From: Saccharibacillus kuerlensis DSM 22868
GTDB lineage: Bacteria; Bacillota; Bacilli; Paenibacillales; Paenibacillaceae
Direction: 5' to 3'
NCBI RefSeq assembly: GCF_000378145.1
Contig: NZ_KB899277.1
Coordinates: 434,001 to 498,000, forward strand
DNA: 64,000 nt
The translations under genes and the position numbers were made by a program. The notes beneath the pieces were generated by a model that was not told the DNA's origin, ran no database searches, and saw nothing but the letters and a program-made list of their open reading frames with translations. Every line of letters begins with the position of its first letter. The stretch's first letter is position 1. Positions 38,965 through 47,038 of the stretch are shown one piece after another.

Positions 38965-39684
38965 ATGGCCGTCAAATATGAGACCGAACTGTATCCACCG
39001 CTCAAATCATTTTTCGAACAGCGCGGCTATTCGGTCAAGAGCGAGGTGCGTCACTGCGATCTTCTGGGTTACCGCGAAGACGAAGAACGCCCTCTTATTG
39101 TGGAGATCAAAAAGACGTTTACCCTTGAGCTGCTGCTGCAGGGTTCTGACCGTCAGCGCACCGGGGGAATCGTCTACTTGGCGGTTGAACGCAACCGTTC
39201 CAAGAAAGGGGCTCACAATCAGCGGTTCAGTGAGATTACGCTGCTCTGCGAGCGGCTTGGACTGGGGCTGATTACAGTTACCTTTTACCAGACAAAACCG
39301 CCGTTCGTCGAAGTACTGTGCGAGGCGGGAGCACCTCAAGGCCGATCTTCCGGCATTCGTGCCAAGCGGCTTCGTACAGAATTTGATGCACGCAGCGGAG
39401 ATCATAATACCGGAGGCTCCAACAAACGAAAAATTGTGACTGCTTATCGCGAAAATGCTCTTAAGGTCGCCCGCCAGCTGTGGATGTTCGGTGAAGCTTC
39501 CCCTCTCATGCTCAAAGAAGCGAGCGGAGTCGGCAAAGCCGCTTCCCTGCTGCAGGCGAACTATTACGGCTGGTTTGAGCGGGTAGCACGAGGGCGTTAC
39601 AAACTGACAGAAGCCGGAGCCGCCGCGCTAAACGATTATGCATCTGTCGTATCCGCATGGGAAGATAATAGGAAAAATGGGTGA
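38965..39684 (+). CDS. DUF2161 PD-(D/E)XK-type protein
   Basis: A 239-residue protein of the DUF2161 family, annotated elsewhere as a putative phosphodiesterase with a PD-(D/E)XK nuclease fold. The N-terminus KYETELYPPLKSFFEQRGYSVKSEV gives the helix and catalytic Glu. CDLLGYRED followed by PLIVEIKKTF fits the D...ExK active-site pattern. The C-terminal half has a winged-helix look (QLWMFGEASPLMLKEASGVGKAASLLQANYYGWFERV). GATCGGAGG precedes the ATG. It is a lone gene with no restriction partner nearby. Biological role unknown. Confidence 0.85.
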   Translation: MAVKYETELYPPLKSFFEQRGYSVKSEVRHCDLLGYREDEERPLIVEIKKTFTLELLLQGSDRQRTGGIVYLAVERNRSKKGAHNQRFSEITLLCERLGLGLITVTFYQTKPPFVEVLCEAGAPQGRSSGIRAKRLRTEFDARSGDHNTGGSNKRKIVTAYRENALKVARQLWMFGEASPLMLKEASGVGKAASLLQANYYGWFERVARGRYKLTEAGAAALNDYASVVSAWEDNRKNG

Positions 39685-39780
39685 CCATTTTAAGCGGAAA
39701 TTTGAAAACTTTGTTTGAAAAAGCATACAAACCGCCTTTTGCGAAAAAAAACCCCACATGATAGAATGAAGACTGAAATT

Positions 39781-39800
39781 CGGGCTCGGCGCCCTTTTTT
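39781..39800 (+). terminator. Short terminator after the DUF2161 gene
   Basis: GGGC / GCCC stem followed by TTTTTTT on the plus strand. The stem is short, so efficiency is uncertain. Confidence 0.5.
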
Positions 39801-39823
39801 TAAAATTTCAATGAGGTGATGTA

Positions 39824-40228
39824 ATGAAAGCTTCAACGGGACCTACCTCCGCTCCGTCCCGCACCATGAAAAAGGACAGGCTTCCCGTCAGATGGTTTCT
39901 GTTGTTTTGGATCCTACTTATCGCCTTATTCGTCTACGCCGCTTACGAGTACAGCCAGAGGCTGCAGGAGCAGACACTCTCGGCTCTACAGACTCAAACA
40001 GAAACGCAGATGGCCGAGCTTCGCGCCGATTACGAAAATCAGTTCTCGGAGCTGAATGGACAAGTAGCCGCGCTTCAGAACAAGGTCGATTCGTTTAACG
40101 AGCTGCTGACATTCACTAAAGATAATGCGAACAATAAGACGGACAACAGCAACAAGCTTTACACACAGCTGAACGAGGTCAAGGCCCAGCTCAGCCAGCT
40201 TCAGAAGAAAATGGACCTGCTGAAATGA
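39824..40228 (+). CDS. Membrane-anchored coiled-coil protein (134 aa)
   Basis: One N-terminal membrane helix (WFLLFWILLIALFVYAAYEY, about residues 24-43) follows a basic tail and is followed by a long coiled coil rich in Gln, Leu and Lys to the C-terminus (LQEQTLSALQTQTETQMAELRADYENQFSELNGQVAALQNKVD...). The topology suggests an extracytoplasmic stalk. It overlaps the next gene by 4 bases (ATGA), so the two proteins are probably made together. GAGGTGATGTA precedes the ATG. I do not recognise a family; it may be an assembly partner or spacer for the glycosidase encoded next. Confidence 0.8.
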   Translation: MKASTGPTSAPSRTMKKDRLPVRWFLLFWILLIALFVYAAYEYSQRLQEQTLSALQTQTETQMAELRADYENQFSELNGQVAALQNKVDSFNELLTFTKDNANNKTDNSNKLYTQLNEVKAQLSQLQKKMDLLK

Positions 40229-41289
40229 CGAGCGTCCAGCGGATGAACCGCTTCTTCCTGATGTTGGCGGCACCGGTAATCGGCTTGCTGCTCTGTCTGC
40301 TGTTGTTTCCGCCCAATACCGAATTTCAATTGAATACGGATGCTCACAAAACGGATAAAAACTTGAATGCTGCATCCGCCAAACTGCTTGAAGATTTGAA
40401 TGTCGCCGAACAGAATGCCAAAGCAACCTCCGAGTCGCTGCAGAAAACGCTGAATCTGTACAATCAAACGACACAGGCTATGTCATCCATTGTACAAAGA
40501 GCGTCAATTCAGGCTAAACGGCCGGAAGGTATTTATGATAAGAGAATCGGTTCCAAGCTGGGACGCCCCGTTGAGACGGTCGATAGCGATAAGATCCGCA
40601 TCGAACTGTTCCGTGTCAACGCGGTTACGTATACAGGCTATGCGATGAAGGTCAAGTTGAAAGACCCATCCGCCATGCGGATGAGTCTGGCAGGCGAGAC
40701 GCTCGGCAGCTCGGAGACGACGCTCAAAGCGGTAAAACGTAACGGCGCAATCGCCGGAATCAATGCCGGAGGCTTTGCGGATCAGGACGGCAAGCGTTAT
40801 CCGCTCAGTACGACCGTTATGAACGGCAAGTATCTCACCGGATTTGAGTCCAGCTTCAAAGATCTGTATTTTGTCGGTCTGAACAATTCCGGCAAGCTGA
40901 TCGGAGGCAAATTCAATCGTCAAAATGAACTGGACCGACTGCGGCCGCAGTTCGGCGCTTCGTTTGTTCCGATCCTGCTTGAGAATGGGAAAAAGACGGC
41001 CATTCCTTCCAAATGGAAGGCTTCGCCGAAAAGAGCTCCGCGTACGATCATCGGCAGCTACAAAGATGATCAGCTGATTATCTTTGTTATCGACGGGTAC
41101 AATGAAGGCGGCCGTTCCGGCGCGACACTGGAAGAGATTCAGAACCAACTGTACAAGATCGGCGTCGTGAATGCCTACAATCTTGACGGCGGAGGATCTT
41201 CCTCGCTTGTGATGAACGGCAGAGTCGTTAACCGTCCATCGGACGGCAATCTTCGTCCTGTACCGACAAATTTCCTGTTTTTCAAATGA
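40225..41289 (+). CDS. Phosphodiester glycosidase family protein (NAGPA domain)
   Basis: Secreted or membrane-anchored protein of the NAGPA family, which cleaves GlcNAc phosphodiester bonds. In Bacillus (YoqM/SpoIID-associated relatives) such proteins are linked to cell-wall or spore polymers. An N-terminal membrane helix (FFLMLAAPVIGLLLCLLLF) is followed by a helical stretch (residues 45-95) and the catalytic domain with GAIAGINAGGFADQDGKRYPLSTTVMNGKY, PRTIIGSYKDDQLIIFVIDGYN and AYNLDGGGSSSLVMNGRVVNRPSDG. The last is the family hallmark. Both this protein and the one upstream have coiled segments next to the membrane, so they may pair. Confidence 0.9.
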   Translation: MTSVQRMNRFFLMLAAPVIGLLLCLLLFPPNTEFQLNTDAHKTDKNLNAASAKLLEDLNVAEQNAKATSESLQKTLNLYNQTTQAMSSIVQRASIQAKRPEGIYDKRIGSKLGRPVETVDSDKIRIELFRVNAVTYTGYAMKVKLKDPSAMRMSLAGETLGSSETTLKAVKRNGAIAGINAGGFADQDGKRYPLSTTVMNGKYLTGFESSFKDLYFVGLNNSGKLIGGKFNRQNELDRLRPQFGASFVPILLENGKKTAIPSKWKASPKRAPRTIIGSYKDDQLIIFVIDGYNEGGRSGATLEEIQNQLYKIGVVNAYNLDGGGSSSLVMNGRVVNRPSDGNLRPVPTNFLFFK

Positions 41290-41345
41290 CCCAATATGAA
41301 CCGACCTATACTTGTGCAGGCGAAGGATCCAATTTCCGCCTTAAC

Positions 41346-41377
41346 GCAAAAAAAGAGCCTTTAGGCTCTTTTTTTGC
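41346..41377. terminator. Bidirectional terminator
   Basis: Perfect hairpin AAAAAGAGCC TTTA GGCTCTTTTT flanked by complementary A and T runs, between the convergent glycosidase and AbrB-like genes. Confidence 0.94.
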
Positions 41378-41402
41378 GTGATACGGATGTTTTCAATGCC
41401 GT

Positions 41403-41657
41403 TCAGCCATGTTTAGGAAGCTGCATCATATCAGAGACGCATGCTCCGCAAATGTAACGATCCTTAAACTCGCTGACTTCATCGATTGAACCGCAGAACA
41501 CACACTTCGGACGGTAACGCTCCAAAATAATATGATCTCCCTGGACCAAAATTTCGACCGGGTCGCCTTCGTTCATCTGATATCTTTTTCTTAGCGATTT
41601 CGGAAGGACAATGCGTCCCAATTGGTCGACTTTCCGGACTACTCCAGCTGGTTTCAT
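41403..41657 (-). CDS. AbrB/SpoVT-type transition regulator with Cys4 C-terminus
   Basis: The N-terminal 50 residues (MKPAGVVRKVDQLGRIVLPKSLRKRYQMNEGDPVEILVQGDHIILERY) are a swapped-hairpin AbrB DNA-binding domain. The remainder is a CxxC...CxxC knuckle (CVFCGS at 52-57, CGAC at 73-76) that probably binds zinc and replaces the multimerisation domain of classic AbrB. The ATG at 41657 is 9 bases after AGAGGTG; an in-frame earlier start at 41702 has no site. Targets are unknown. Transition-state or sporulation control is typical of the superfamily. Confidence 0.9.
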   Translation of the reverse strand: MKPAGVVRKVDQLGRIVLPKSLRKRYQMNEGDPVEILVQGDHIILERYRPKCVFCGSIDEVSEFKDRYICGACVSDMMQLPKHG

Positions 41658-41846
41658 GATTGAAAACACCTCTTCTGTTTTAGTTTGCTGTTTCTGCCCC
41701 ACCTGCAGAAGTAATTCTGCAAACCCAACATTAAGTATTCGATCTTCAATCGAGAATTCCTTCTTCCCGGATAAAAAAATAAACGTTGGTTAATAATCGT
41801 TTTTTTGTCTAATCAGGTACTTCATAAATTCATAAAATAATTTCTG

Positions 41847-42314
41847 TTACTCCATTCCTGGAAAATCCAGTTGGCGGAGTGCTTCGTAGAGCATGATTGC
41901 TACCGAATTGGACAAGTTCAAGGAACGAACATGCTCCGTTCTCATAGGCATTCGGATACAGCTTTCACGATTAGCTTCAAGAAGTTCGGGCGGCAGCCCT
42001 TTGGTTTCCTTCCCGAATACAAGAAAATCGCCATCGTGGAATTCAATATCGCTGTAGCGTTTTGTAGCCTTCGTTGTCGCATAAAAAAATCGGCCTTCGG
42101 GGTACTTGGCTTGAAGTTCAGCAAACGAATCGTGGTATTCCAGCTTGACGGACGGCCAATAATCGAGTCCAGCACGTTTCAGTGAAGCATCGTCGGTGCG
42201 GAATCCCAACGGACGCACCAGATGCAAATGGGTGTCTGTAGCGGCGCAAGTTCTTGAGATATTGCCGGTATTTGCCGGTATTTCCGGTTCGACCAGCACG
42301 ATATGCAGTGCCAT
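41847..42314 (-). CDS. trmL: tRNA (cytidine/uridine-34 2'-O)-methyltransferase TrmL
   Basis: SPOUT-class methyltransferase that modifies the wobble ribose of certain leucine tRNAs. The 155-residue protein begins ALHIVLVEPEIPANTGNISRTCAATDTHLHLVRPLGF and ends with the knotted SAM-binding region (DFLVFGKETKGLPPELL ... CIRMPMRTEHVRSLNLSNSVAIMLYEALRQL), a full match to the family. It is a single gene with a terminator downstream of the following region. Older annotations call it CspR. Confidence 0.94.
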   Translation of the reverse strand: MALHIVLVEPEIPANTGNISRTCAATDTHLHLVRPLGFRTDDASLKRAGLDYWPSVKLEYHDSFAELQAKYPEGRFFYATTKATKRYSDIEFHDGDFLVFGKETKGLPPELLEANRESCIRMPMRTEHVRSLNLSNSVAIMLYEALRQLDFPGME

Positions 42315-42382
42315 AATTGATATTCACTCCGTTTCTTAAACCGAGACGGCCCGATTCTGCTGAAGCAGGCGCAAACGCGAAG

Positions 42383-42410
42383 AAAAGCCGCCCGAAGTTG
42401 GGCGGCTTTT
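42383..42410. terminator. Terminator hairpin between serC and trmL
   Basis: Perfect stem AAAAGCCGCCC / GGGCGGCTTTT. The T run follows on either strand; it probably ends serC-side or trmL-side transcription, given both genes are on the minus strand. Confidence 0.82.
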
Positions 42411-42465
42411 CCGTCTCTTCTACTTCCTATTTTACCCGAATCGCCGGCTTAAGGGAAGATTATGA

Positions 42466-43554
42466 TCAGCCGTTGCGTTTCATGAAGTCGTTCATAAAGT
42501 CAACCAGCGCCTCAATGCTTTCCCGAGGAACGGCATTGTAGATGGAAGCGCGCAGTCCGCCGACACTGCGATGACCTTTTAGTCCCACAAATCCCTGCTG
42601 TTCGCTTTCTTTGGCAAATGCTTTCTCCAACTCTTCGGAGCCGAGACGGAACGTTACGTTCATCAGAGAACGGCTGTCTGCCTGAGCAACGCCGCTGTAG
42701 AAACCACCGCTGCCGTCAATTGCTTCATACAGCAGATTTGCTTTGGCGCGGTTCTTCTCCTCGATGCCTTCAAGCCCACCCTGTTCTTCAATCCAGCGCA
42801 GTGTCTGGTTGACCATATAGATCGAGAAGGAAGGCGGTGTGTTATACAGCGAGTTGTTCGACAAATGGGTGCTGTAACGGAATACGGTCGGAATATTTTT
42901 GACTTCTGCAGTCAACAGTTCTTCTCGGGCGACCACAACCGTTACACCTGACGGACCCAGGTTTTTCTGGGCGCCTGCATAGATCATTCCGAACTTCTCG
43001 ATATCGAGAGGACGGCAGAAAATATCGCTGGACAGATCGGCGATCAACGGTACGCTGCCGGTATCCGGATAATCAGCGAATTGGGTACCTTCGATCGTCT
43101 CGTTCGAAGTGACGTGCAGATAAGCTGTGTCATCCTGCACGTTGATCTCTTCCTGGGAAGGCATGCGCGTGAATTTTTCACTTTCCGTCGAAGCTGCGAT
43201 GTAAGTTTCACCGATCAATTTCGCTTCCTTGACCGCTTTGGAAGCCCAGCTTCCCGTCATCACGTAACCGGCCTTCTTCCCTGGGGTCAGCAGATTCATT
43301 GGAAGCATTGCAAACTGTGTGCTGGCTCCGCCTTGAAGGAAAAGCGTCTTGTAGCCGGTCGGGTTGCCAAGCAGCTTCAGCAGCCGCTCCTGCGCTTCAT
43401 TATGTACACTCTCATACACGGCACCCCGATGGGACATTTCCATGATCGACATGCCCGTGCCTTGAAATTCCACAAATTCCGCCTGTGCGCGCTCCAGTAC
43501 TTCCAGCGGCAGCGCCGCTGGTCCCGCATTAAAGTTGTAAGCCCGTTTGCCCAT
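42466..43554 (-). CDS. serC: Phosphoserine aminotransferase
   Basis: PLP-dependent class V aminotransferase making 3-phosphoserine from 3-phosphohydroxypyruvate and glutamate (serine pathway; the enzyme also acts in pyridoxine synthesis in some bacteria). Starts KRAYNFNAGPAALPLEVLERAQ; PLP lysine lies in YAGAQKNLGPSG; the substrate arginine region ends VGGLRASIYNAVP. Length 362 is standard. GAGGGGG lies 10 bases before the ATG. It is a lone gene flanked by terminators. Confidence 0.96.
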   Translation of the reverse strand: MGKRAYNFNAGPAALPLEVLERAQAEFVEFQGTGMSIMEMSHRGAVYESVHNEAQERLLKLLGNPTGYKTLFLQGGASTQFAMLPMNLLTPGKKAGYVMTGSWASKAVKEAKLIGETYIAASTESEKFTRMPSQEEINVQDDTAYLHVTSNETIEGTQFADYPDTGSVPLIADLSSDIFCRPLDIEKFGMIYAGAQKNLGPSGVTVVVAREELLTAEVKNIPTVFRYSTHLSNNSLYNTPPSFSIYMVNQTLRWIEEQGGLEGIEEKNRAKANLLYEAIDGSGGFYSGVAQADSRSLMNVTFRLGSEELEKAFAKESEQQGFVGLKGHRSVGGLRASIYNAVPRESIEALVDFMNDFMKRNG

Positions 43555-43730
43555 GAATCTAATGCCCCCTCAAGCCCATAATTTAGGGTTAATCATAACA
43601 GCAATCTAACATTACTTCAAGTAAAACCAAGACGCGATAAAGCGATAACGAGTCGTTTTCCCTGTGCTGTACGTTTTTTGTCATTTTTTCGAGATTGTTC
43701 GGATTTAGCCCGTACGAGAAAATTGCTTCT

Positions 43731-43774
43731 AAAAAAACAGCCTCTGCTCTGAAACAGAGCGGAGGCTGTTTTTG
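43731..43774 (-). terminator. Terminator of glnA
   Basis: Stem AACAGCCTC-GCTCTG / CAGAGC-GAGGCTGTT with small bulge, flanked by a run of seven A (T on the minus strand). It lies 40 bases after glnA. Confidence 0.88.
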
Positions 43775-43813
43775 TTGGAATCAGGTCCTTTTGGCCATCG
43801 CTTATAAAGGCGA

Positions 43814-45238
43814 TTAGCAGTCGTAGTACAGGCTGAATTCGTGCGGATGAACACGAATCGCTACGGCTTTGGCTTCGGCGCGTTTGAACGCGATATAGTT
43901 GGCGATGAAATCTTCGGAGAACACGCCGCCCTCAGTCAGGAAGGAGCTGTCCGCTTCGAGCGAATCGAGCGCTTCTTCGAGCGAAGCTGGAACGCTGCGG
44001 ATTTTCGCTTTCTCTTCTTCCGGCAGTTCATACAGGTTTTTGTCGGCAGGACCGTAGCCCAGCTCGATCGGATTGATCTTTTTCTTGATACCGTCCAGGC
44101 CTGCCATCAGCATGGCCGAGAATGCCAGGTAAGGGTTGGCCGTGGAGTCCGGCGTACGGAACTCGATGCGGCAGCCTTTAGGCGTTACGGCAGCAACCGG
44201 AATACGTACGGCTGCAGAACGGTTGCCTTTGGAGAAGACCAGGTTAACCGGCGCTTCATAGCCCGGAACGAGACGTTTGAACGAGTTCGTGCTCGGATTG
44301 GTCAGCGCAATCAGAGACGGAGCATGATACAGCAGACCGCCGATATAGTGCAGTGCCGTCTCGCTCAAGTTTGCATAACCGCCTTTTTCGTAGAACAGCG
44401 GCTCTCCATCTTTGAAGATCGATTGGTGAACGTGCATGCCGCTGCCGTTGTCGCCGAAGAGCGGTTTAGGCATAAACGTTGCCGTTTTGCCGTACTGGCG
44501 AGCAGTGTTGTGTACAATGTATTTGTATTTAAGCAGATTGTCTGCCGTTTTCTTAAGCGTGTCGAAACGGAAATTAATTTCCGCTTGTCCGGCTGTCGCC
44601 ACTTCATGGTGGTGACGTTCGATCACAAGGCCCGCTTCTTCGAGCAGACGGCACATTTCGCTGCGGATATCTTGTTGGCTGTCCACCGGAGCGACCGGTA
44701 CATATCCGCCTTTGACGCCTACTTTGAAGCCCAGGTTGCCGCCTTCTTCCTTGCGGTTGGTATTCCAGGCTGCTTCCTCGGAATCGACGGAGTACGAGGA
44801 ACTGTTCATGCCGCTTTGGTAACGGACATCGTCGAAGATGAAGAACTCGGACTCCGGCGCGAAGAACGCATCGGAACCTACGCCGCTTGCCTGCATGAAC
44901 GCTTCGGCTTTCTTGGCAATACCGCGCGGATCGCGGTCATAGTGCTCGCCGTCCGGCGTATAGATATCGCACATGATGTTCAATGTTGGATGCGCAGTGA
45001 AAGCGTCAATGTATACCGATTCAGCATCCGGTATCATGACCATATCCGATTCTTCGATACCGCGGAAGCCCGGAATCGACGATCCGTCGAAAGCTACCCC
45101 GTTCTCAAACGTTTCTTCTTCAACAGCGCTGGCAGGAACCGAAATGTGATGAACTTTTCCAGACAGATCCACGAAACGGAAATCAACCCACTCGATGCTA
45201 TTCTCTTGAATAAGCTTCAATACTTTTTCTACCGACAT
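43814..45238 (-). CDS. glnA: Glutamine synthetase type I, GSI-beta subtype
   Basis: ATP-dependent synthesis of glutamine from glutamate and ammonium; dodecamer in the cytosol. Sequence shows the N-terminal latch and FDGSSIPGFRGIEESDM, metal ligands in FFAPESEFFIFD, ATP-contact NHNCH-like GSGMHVHQSIFKDG, and RIEFRTPDSTANPYLAFSAMLMAG. At 474 residues, and with the NLYELPEEEKAKI loop that holds the adenylylation tyrosine in GSI-beta enzymes, it belongs to the enterobacterial/actinobacterial subtype rather than the 444-residue GSI-alpha form of B. subtilis. Upstream are a perfect sigma-A promoter (45316-45344) and a consensus GlnR/TnrA site. No glnR gene adjoins it. Adenylylation is not implied without a GlnE. 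Confidence 0.95.
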   Translation of the reverse strand: MSVEKVLKLIQENSIEWVDFRFVDLSGKVHHISVPASAVEEETFENGVAFDGSSIPGFRGIEESDMVMIPDAESVYIDAFTAHPTLNIMCDIYTPDGEHYDRDPRGIAKKAEAFMQASGVGSDAFFAPESEFFIFDDVRYQSGMNSSSYSVDSEEAAWNTNRKEEGGNLGFKVGVKGGYVPVAPVDSQQDIRSEMCRLLEEAGLVIERHHHEVATAGQAEINFRFDTLKKTADNLLKYKYIVHNTARQYGKTATFMPKPLFGDNGSGMHVHQSIFKDGEPLFYEKGGYANLSETALHYIGGLLYHAPSLIALTNPSTNSFKRLVPGYEAPVNLVFSKGNRSAAVRIPVAAVTPKGCRIEFRTPDSTANPYLAFSAMLMAGLDGIKKKINPIELGYGPADKNLYELPEEEKAKIRSVPASLEEALDSLEADSSFLTEGGVFSEDFIANYIAFKRAEAKAVAIRVHPHEFSLYYDC

Positions 45239-45315
45239 GTCACTTTCCTCCCAAATTTCCGAACATTGAACGGATATACATTATGAAACGTTCATGCTCT
45301 TTTTTCGCTGTCGTC

Positions 45316-45344
45316 ATTATAAAACGACGCTATTTAGCAGTCAA
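45316..45344 (-). promoter_or_regulatory. Sigma-A promoter of glnA
   Basis: TTGACT (45344-45339) and TATAAT (45321-45316) are 17 bases apart on the minus strand, near-ideal. Transcription should start near 45309, leaving a leader of about 70 bases. Confidence 0.88.
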
Positions 45345-45372
45345 TACTCATGTCAGGTATTTTTTATGGCAA

Positions 45373-45389
45373 TGTGAGTTATGCTCACA
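45373..45389. promoter_or_regulatory. GlnR/TnrA operator upstream of glnA
   Basis: TGTGAGTTATGCTCACA matches the consensus TGTNAN7TNACA at every defined base. Its centre is about 70 bases upstream of the inferred transcription start, so it could serve activation or cooperative repression. In Bacillales this signature is bound by GlnR or TnrA. Confidence 0.8.
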
Positions 45390-45417
45390 CTTTGATGCAA
45401 TTTAGGGAGCTTTGTCA

Positions 45418-45470
45418 AGAAAGCCCGACGTCGACCACAAACAGCGGTACGACGCGGGCTTTCCGTTTTT
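45418..45470 (-). terminator. Terminator after aroF
   Basis: Inverted repeat AAAGCCCG-CGTCG / CGACG-CGGGCTTT with a loop of about 18 bases and T-rich flanks on both sides. Confidence 0.65.
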
Positions 45471-45519
45471 TTCAAGCAGGCGAAGCGGGCATTCTTTTTT
45501 GAACGACCGCCTTAAAAAT

Positions 45520-46584
45520 TTAAACGATTGCCCAATTTTTAAAAGCATCCGCTTCCGCTTTCGATGTAGCGAAACTCTTGCCTACAATTGGGGACAGCTG
45601 TTCCAGATCGCGGAGCAGTCCGGCAAACTGGTCAGGGAACAAGGATTGAACACCGTCACCCGTCATAGAGTTGTCGGGATCGGTATGCATTTCGATAATC
45701 AGACCGTCCGCACCTGCGGCAACAGAAGCTTTGGCCATCGGTTCGACCAGCTCACGACGCCCTGTCCCGTGACTCGGGTCGGAAATGACCGGAAGGTGAC
45801 TCAAGCTCTGCAAAGCAGGGATCGCCGCCAGATCAAGCGTGTTGCGCGTATAGGACTCAAACGTGCGGATACCACGCTCGCACAGCATAACGTCGGGATT
45901 GCCGCCTGCCAAAATATACTCGGCTGCGTTCAGCAGCTCATCGTATGTTGCACTGAAGCCGCGCTTGAGCAGAACCGGACGACCACATGTGCCCAGTTTG
46001 CGCAGCAGATCAAAGTTCTGCATATTGCGCGTACCAATTTGTAGAATGTCCGCATACTCCGCACAGATATCAACGTATTCCGGCGTCATGACTTCAGTGA
46101 TCGTCAGCAGACCGTGTTTTTTACCTGCTTCGGCCATCATGATCAATCCTTCGACTCCAACGCCCTGGAAGCTGTAAGGACCAGTACGAGGTTTGAAAGC
46201 GCCGCCTCGCAGCACTTGGCCTCCGGCTGCCTTTACAAGGCGGGCAATCTCGTCGATCTGCTCTGCCGACTCGACTGCACACGGTCCGCCCATAACAACG
46301 AGTTCTCCGCCGCCGATCTTAACGTCACCAATCTGAATAACGGTATTTTCCGGATGGAAGTCCCGGCTTGCGAGCTTGTACGATTTGGAGATCTTCACGA
46401 CGTCTTCGACGCCTTTCATTTGGCGCAGATGCTCGGCCAATCTTGGCTCGGCTTTGCCGATCAGACCCACGACCGTACGGTCCGCTCCTCTCGACAGATG
46501 AACGGTCAATCCTTCTTTTTCAATAACGCGGATAACTTCCTGCAGCTGCTCCTCCGGAGCTTGGTTCGACAAAATAGCGATCAT
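45520..46584 (-). CDS. aroF: 3-deoxy-7-phosphoheptulonate synthase (DAHP synthase, type I-beta)
   Basis: First enzyme of the shikimate pathway, condensing PEP with erythrose 4-phosphate. The 354-residue protein has an N-terminal ferredoxin-like regulatory domain (MIAILSNQAPEEQLQEVIRVIEKEGLTVHLS...) of the Thermotoga type, not the chorismate-mutase domain found in B. subtilis AroA. The catalytic barrel contains GGPCAVESAEQI, LRGGAFKPRTGPYSFQG, DILQIGTRNMQNF, PVLLKRGFSATYDE, ERGIRTFE and SDPSHGTGRR. The ATG at 46584 follows AAGGAAGAG. Upstream is a hairpin with a T run overlapping promoter-like hexamers (46699-46739). Confidence 0.94.
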   Translation of the reverse strand: MIAILSNQAPEEQLQEVIRVIEKEGLTVHLSRGADRTVVGLIGKAEPRLAEHLRQMKGVEDVVKISKSYKLASRDFHPENTVIQIGDVKIGGGELVVMGGPCAVESAEQIDEIARLVKAAGGQVLRGGAFKPRTGPYSFQGVGVEGLIMMAEAGKKHGLLTITEVMTPEYVDICAEYADILQIGTRNMQNFDLLRKLGTCGRPVLLKRGFSATYDELLNAAEYILAGGNPDVMLCERGIRTFESYTRNTLDLAAIPALQSLSHLPVISDPSHGTGRRELVEPMAKASVAAGADGLIIEMHTDPDNSMTGDGVQSLFPDQFAGLLRDLEQLSPIVGKSFATSKAEADAFKNWAIV

Positions 46585-46698
46585 ATTATCTCTTCCTTCC
46601 ATTATGGGAATGGGAACAAGGTTCCCGATTGTCTTCGACTGACGCACTCTTTCTCACTTAAACGCTTCTATGCTTTTATGCTTTTACCCAGTAAAGAA

Positions 46699-46727
46699 AT
46701 GTTAACAAAAAAAATGCTCTTCGTCAA
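46699..46727 (-). promoter_or_regulatory. Candidate aroF promoter overlapping a hairpin
   Basis: TTGACG (46727-46722) and TAACAT (46704-46699) are separated by 17 bases on the minus strand. The -35 lies in the loop of the hairpin 46706-46739. Confidence 0.5.
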
Positions 46728-46739
46728 CCCTAAGAGCAT
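46706..46739 (-). terminator. Intrinsic-terminator-like hairpin upstream of aroF
   Basis: Minus-strand stem ATGCTCTT / AAGAGCAT with a 10-base loop is followed by eight T. The aldA terminator lies further upstream, so this is either a second terminator or an attenuator for aroF. Confidence 0.65.
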
Positions 46740-46890
46740 GAAATTACGTTTAAAATCACAACATCCGCTTGCGATCAAACACAGCTTTTCTGCTTAAGTC
46801 TTATCCTTCGCTTTCTCGGCGCATTTCTGCAAACCGTATTGCCACAAGCCATAAGCCACAGGCGACAAGCCATAACTTGTATCGTTTGAT

Positions 46891-46935
46891 GAAAAAGAAA
46901 ATGTGAAGAACGCGCCTGTCGGCGGTTCTCCACAT
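46891..46935 (-). terminator. Terminator of aldA
   Basis: Imperfect hairpin ATGTG-AGAAC-GC / GC-GTTCT-CACAT with a minus-strand tail TTTTCTTTTTC. Confidence 0.7.
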
Positions 46936-47038
46936 TCTACGACTTCAGATTTCTTACCTGGCTTTCACTTAATTTTACTGAACTTCACGGAATCATTACT
47001 GATTTTCCACTGGATTTTCATTAAGTTTTACTCGACTT

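Larger units (their letters stand above)
46585..47038. other. aldA-aroF intergenic region
   Basis: A 454-base region with no convincing gene. It holds the aldA terminator (46891-46935), the hairpin and promoter candidate of aroF, a direct repeat ACAAGCCATAA (46844-46854 and 46865-46875), and a degenerate TTTCA-TTAA-TTTTACT repeat at about 46965-47040. Confidence 0.5.

Noticed and set aside
43841-45286. Plus-strand open frame of 481 codons opposite glnA
   Set aside because: Antisense shadow of a highly codon-biased gene; composition is Arg/Phe/His-rich with no recognisable family.
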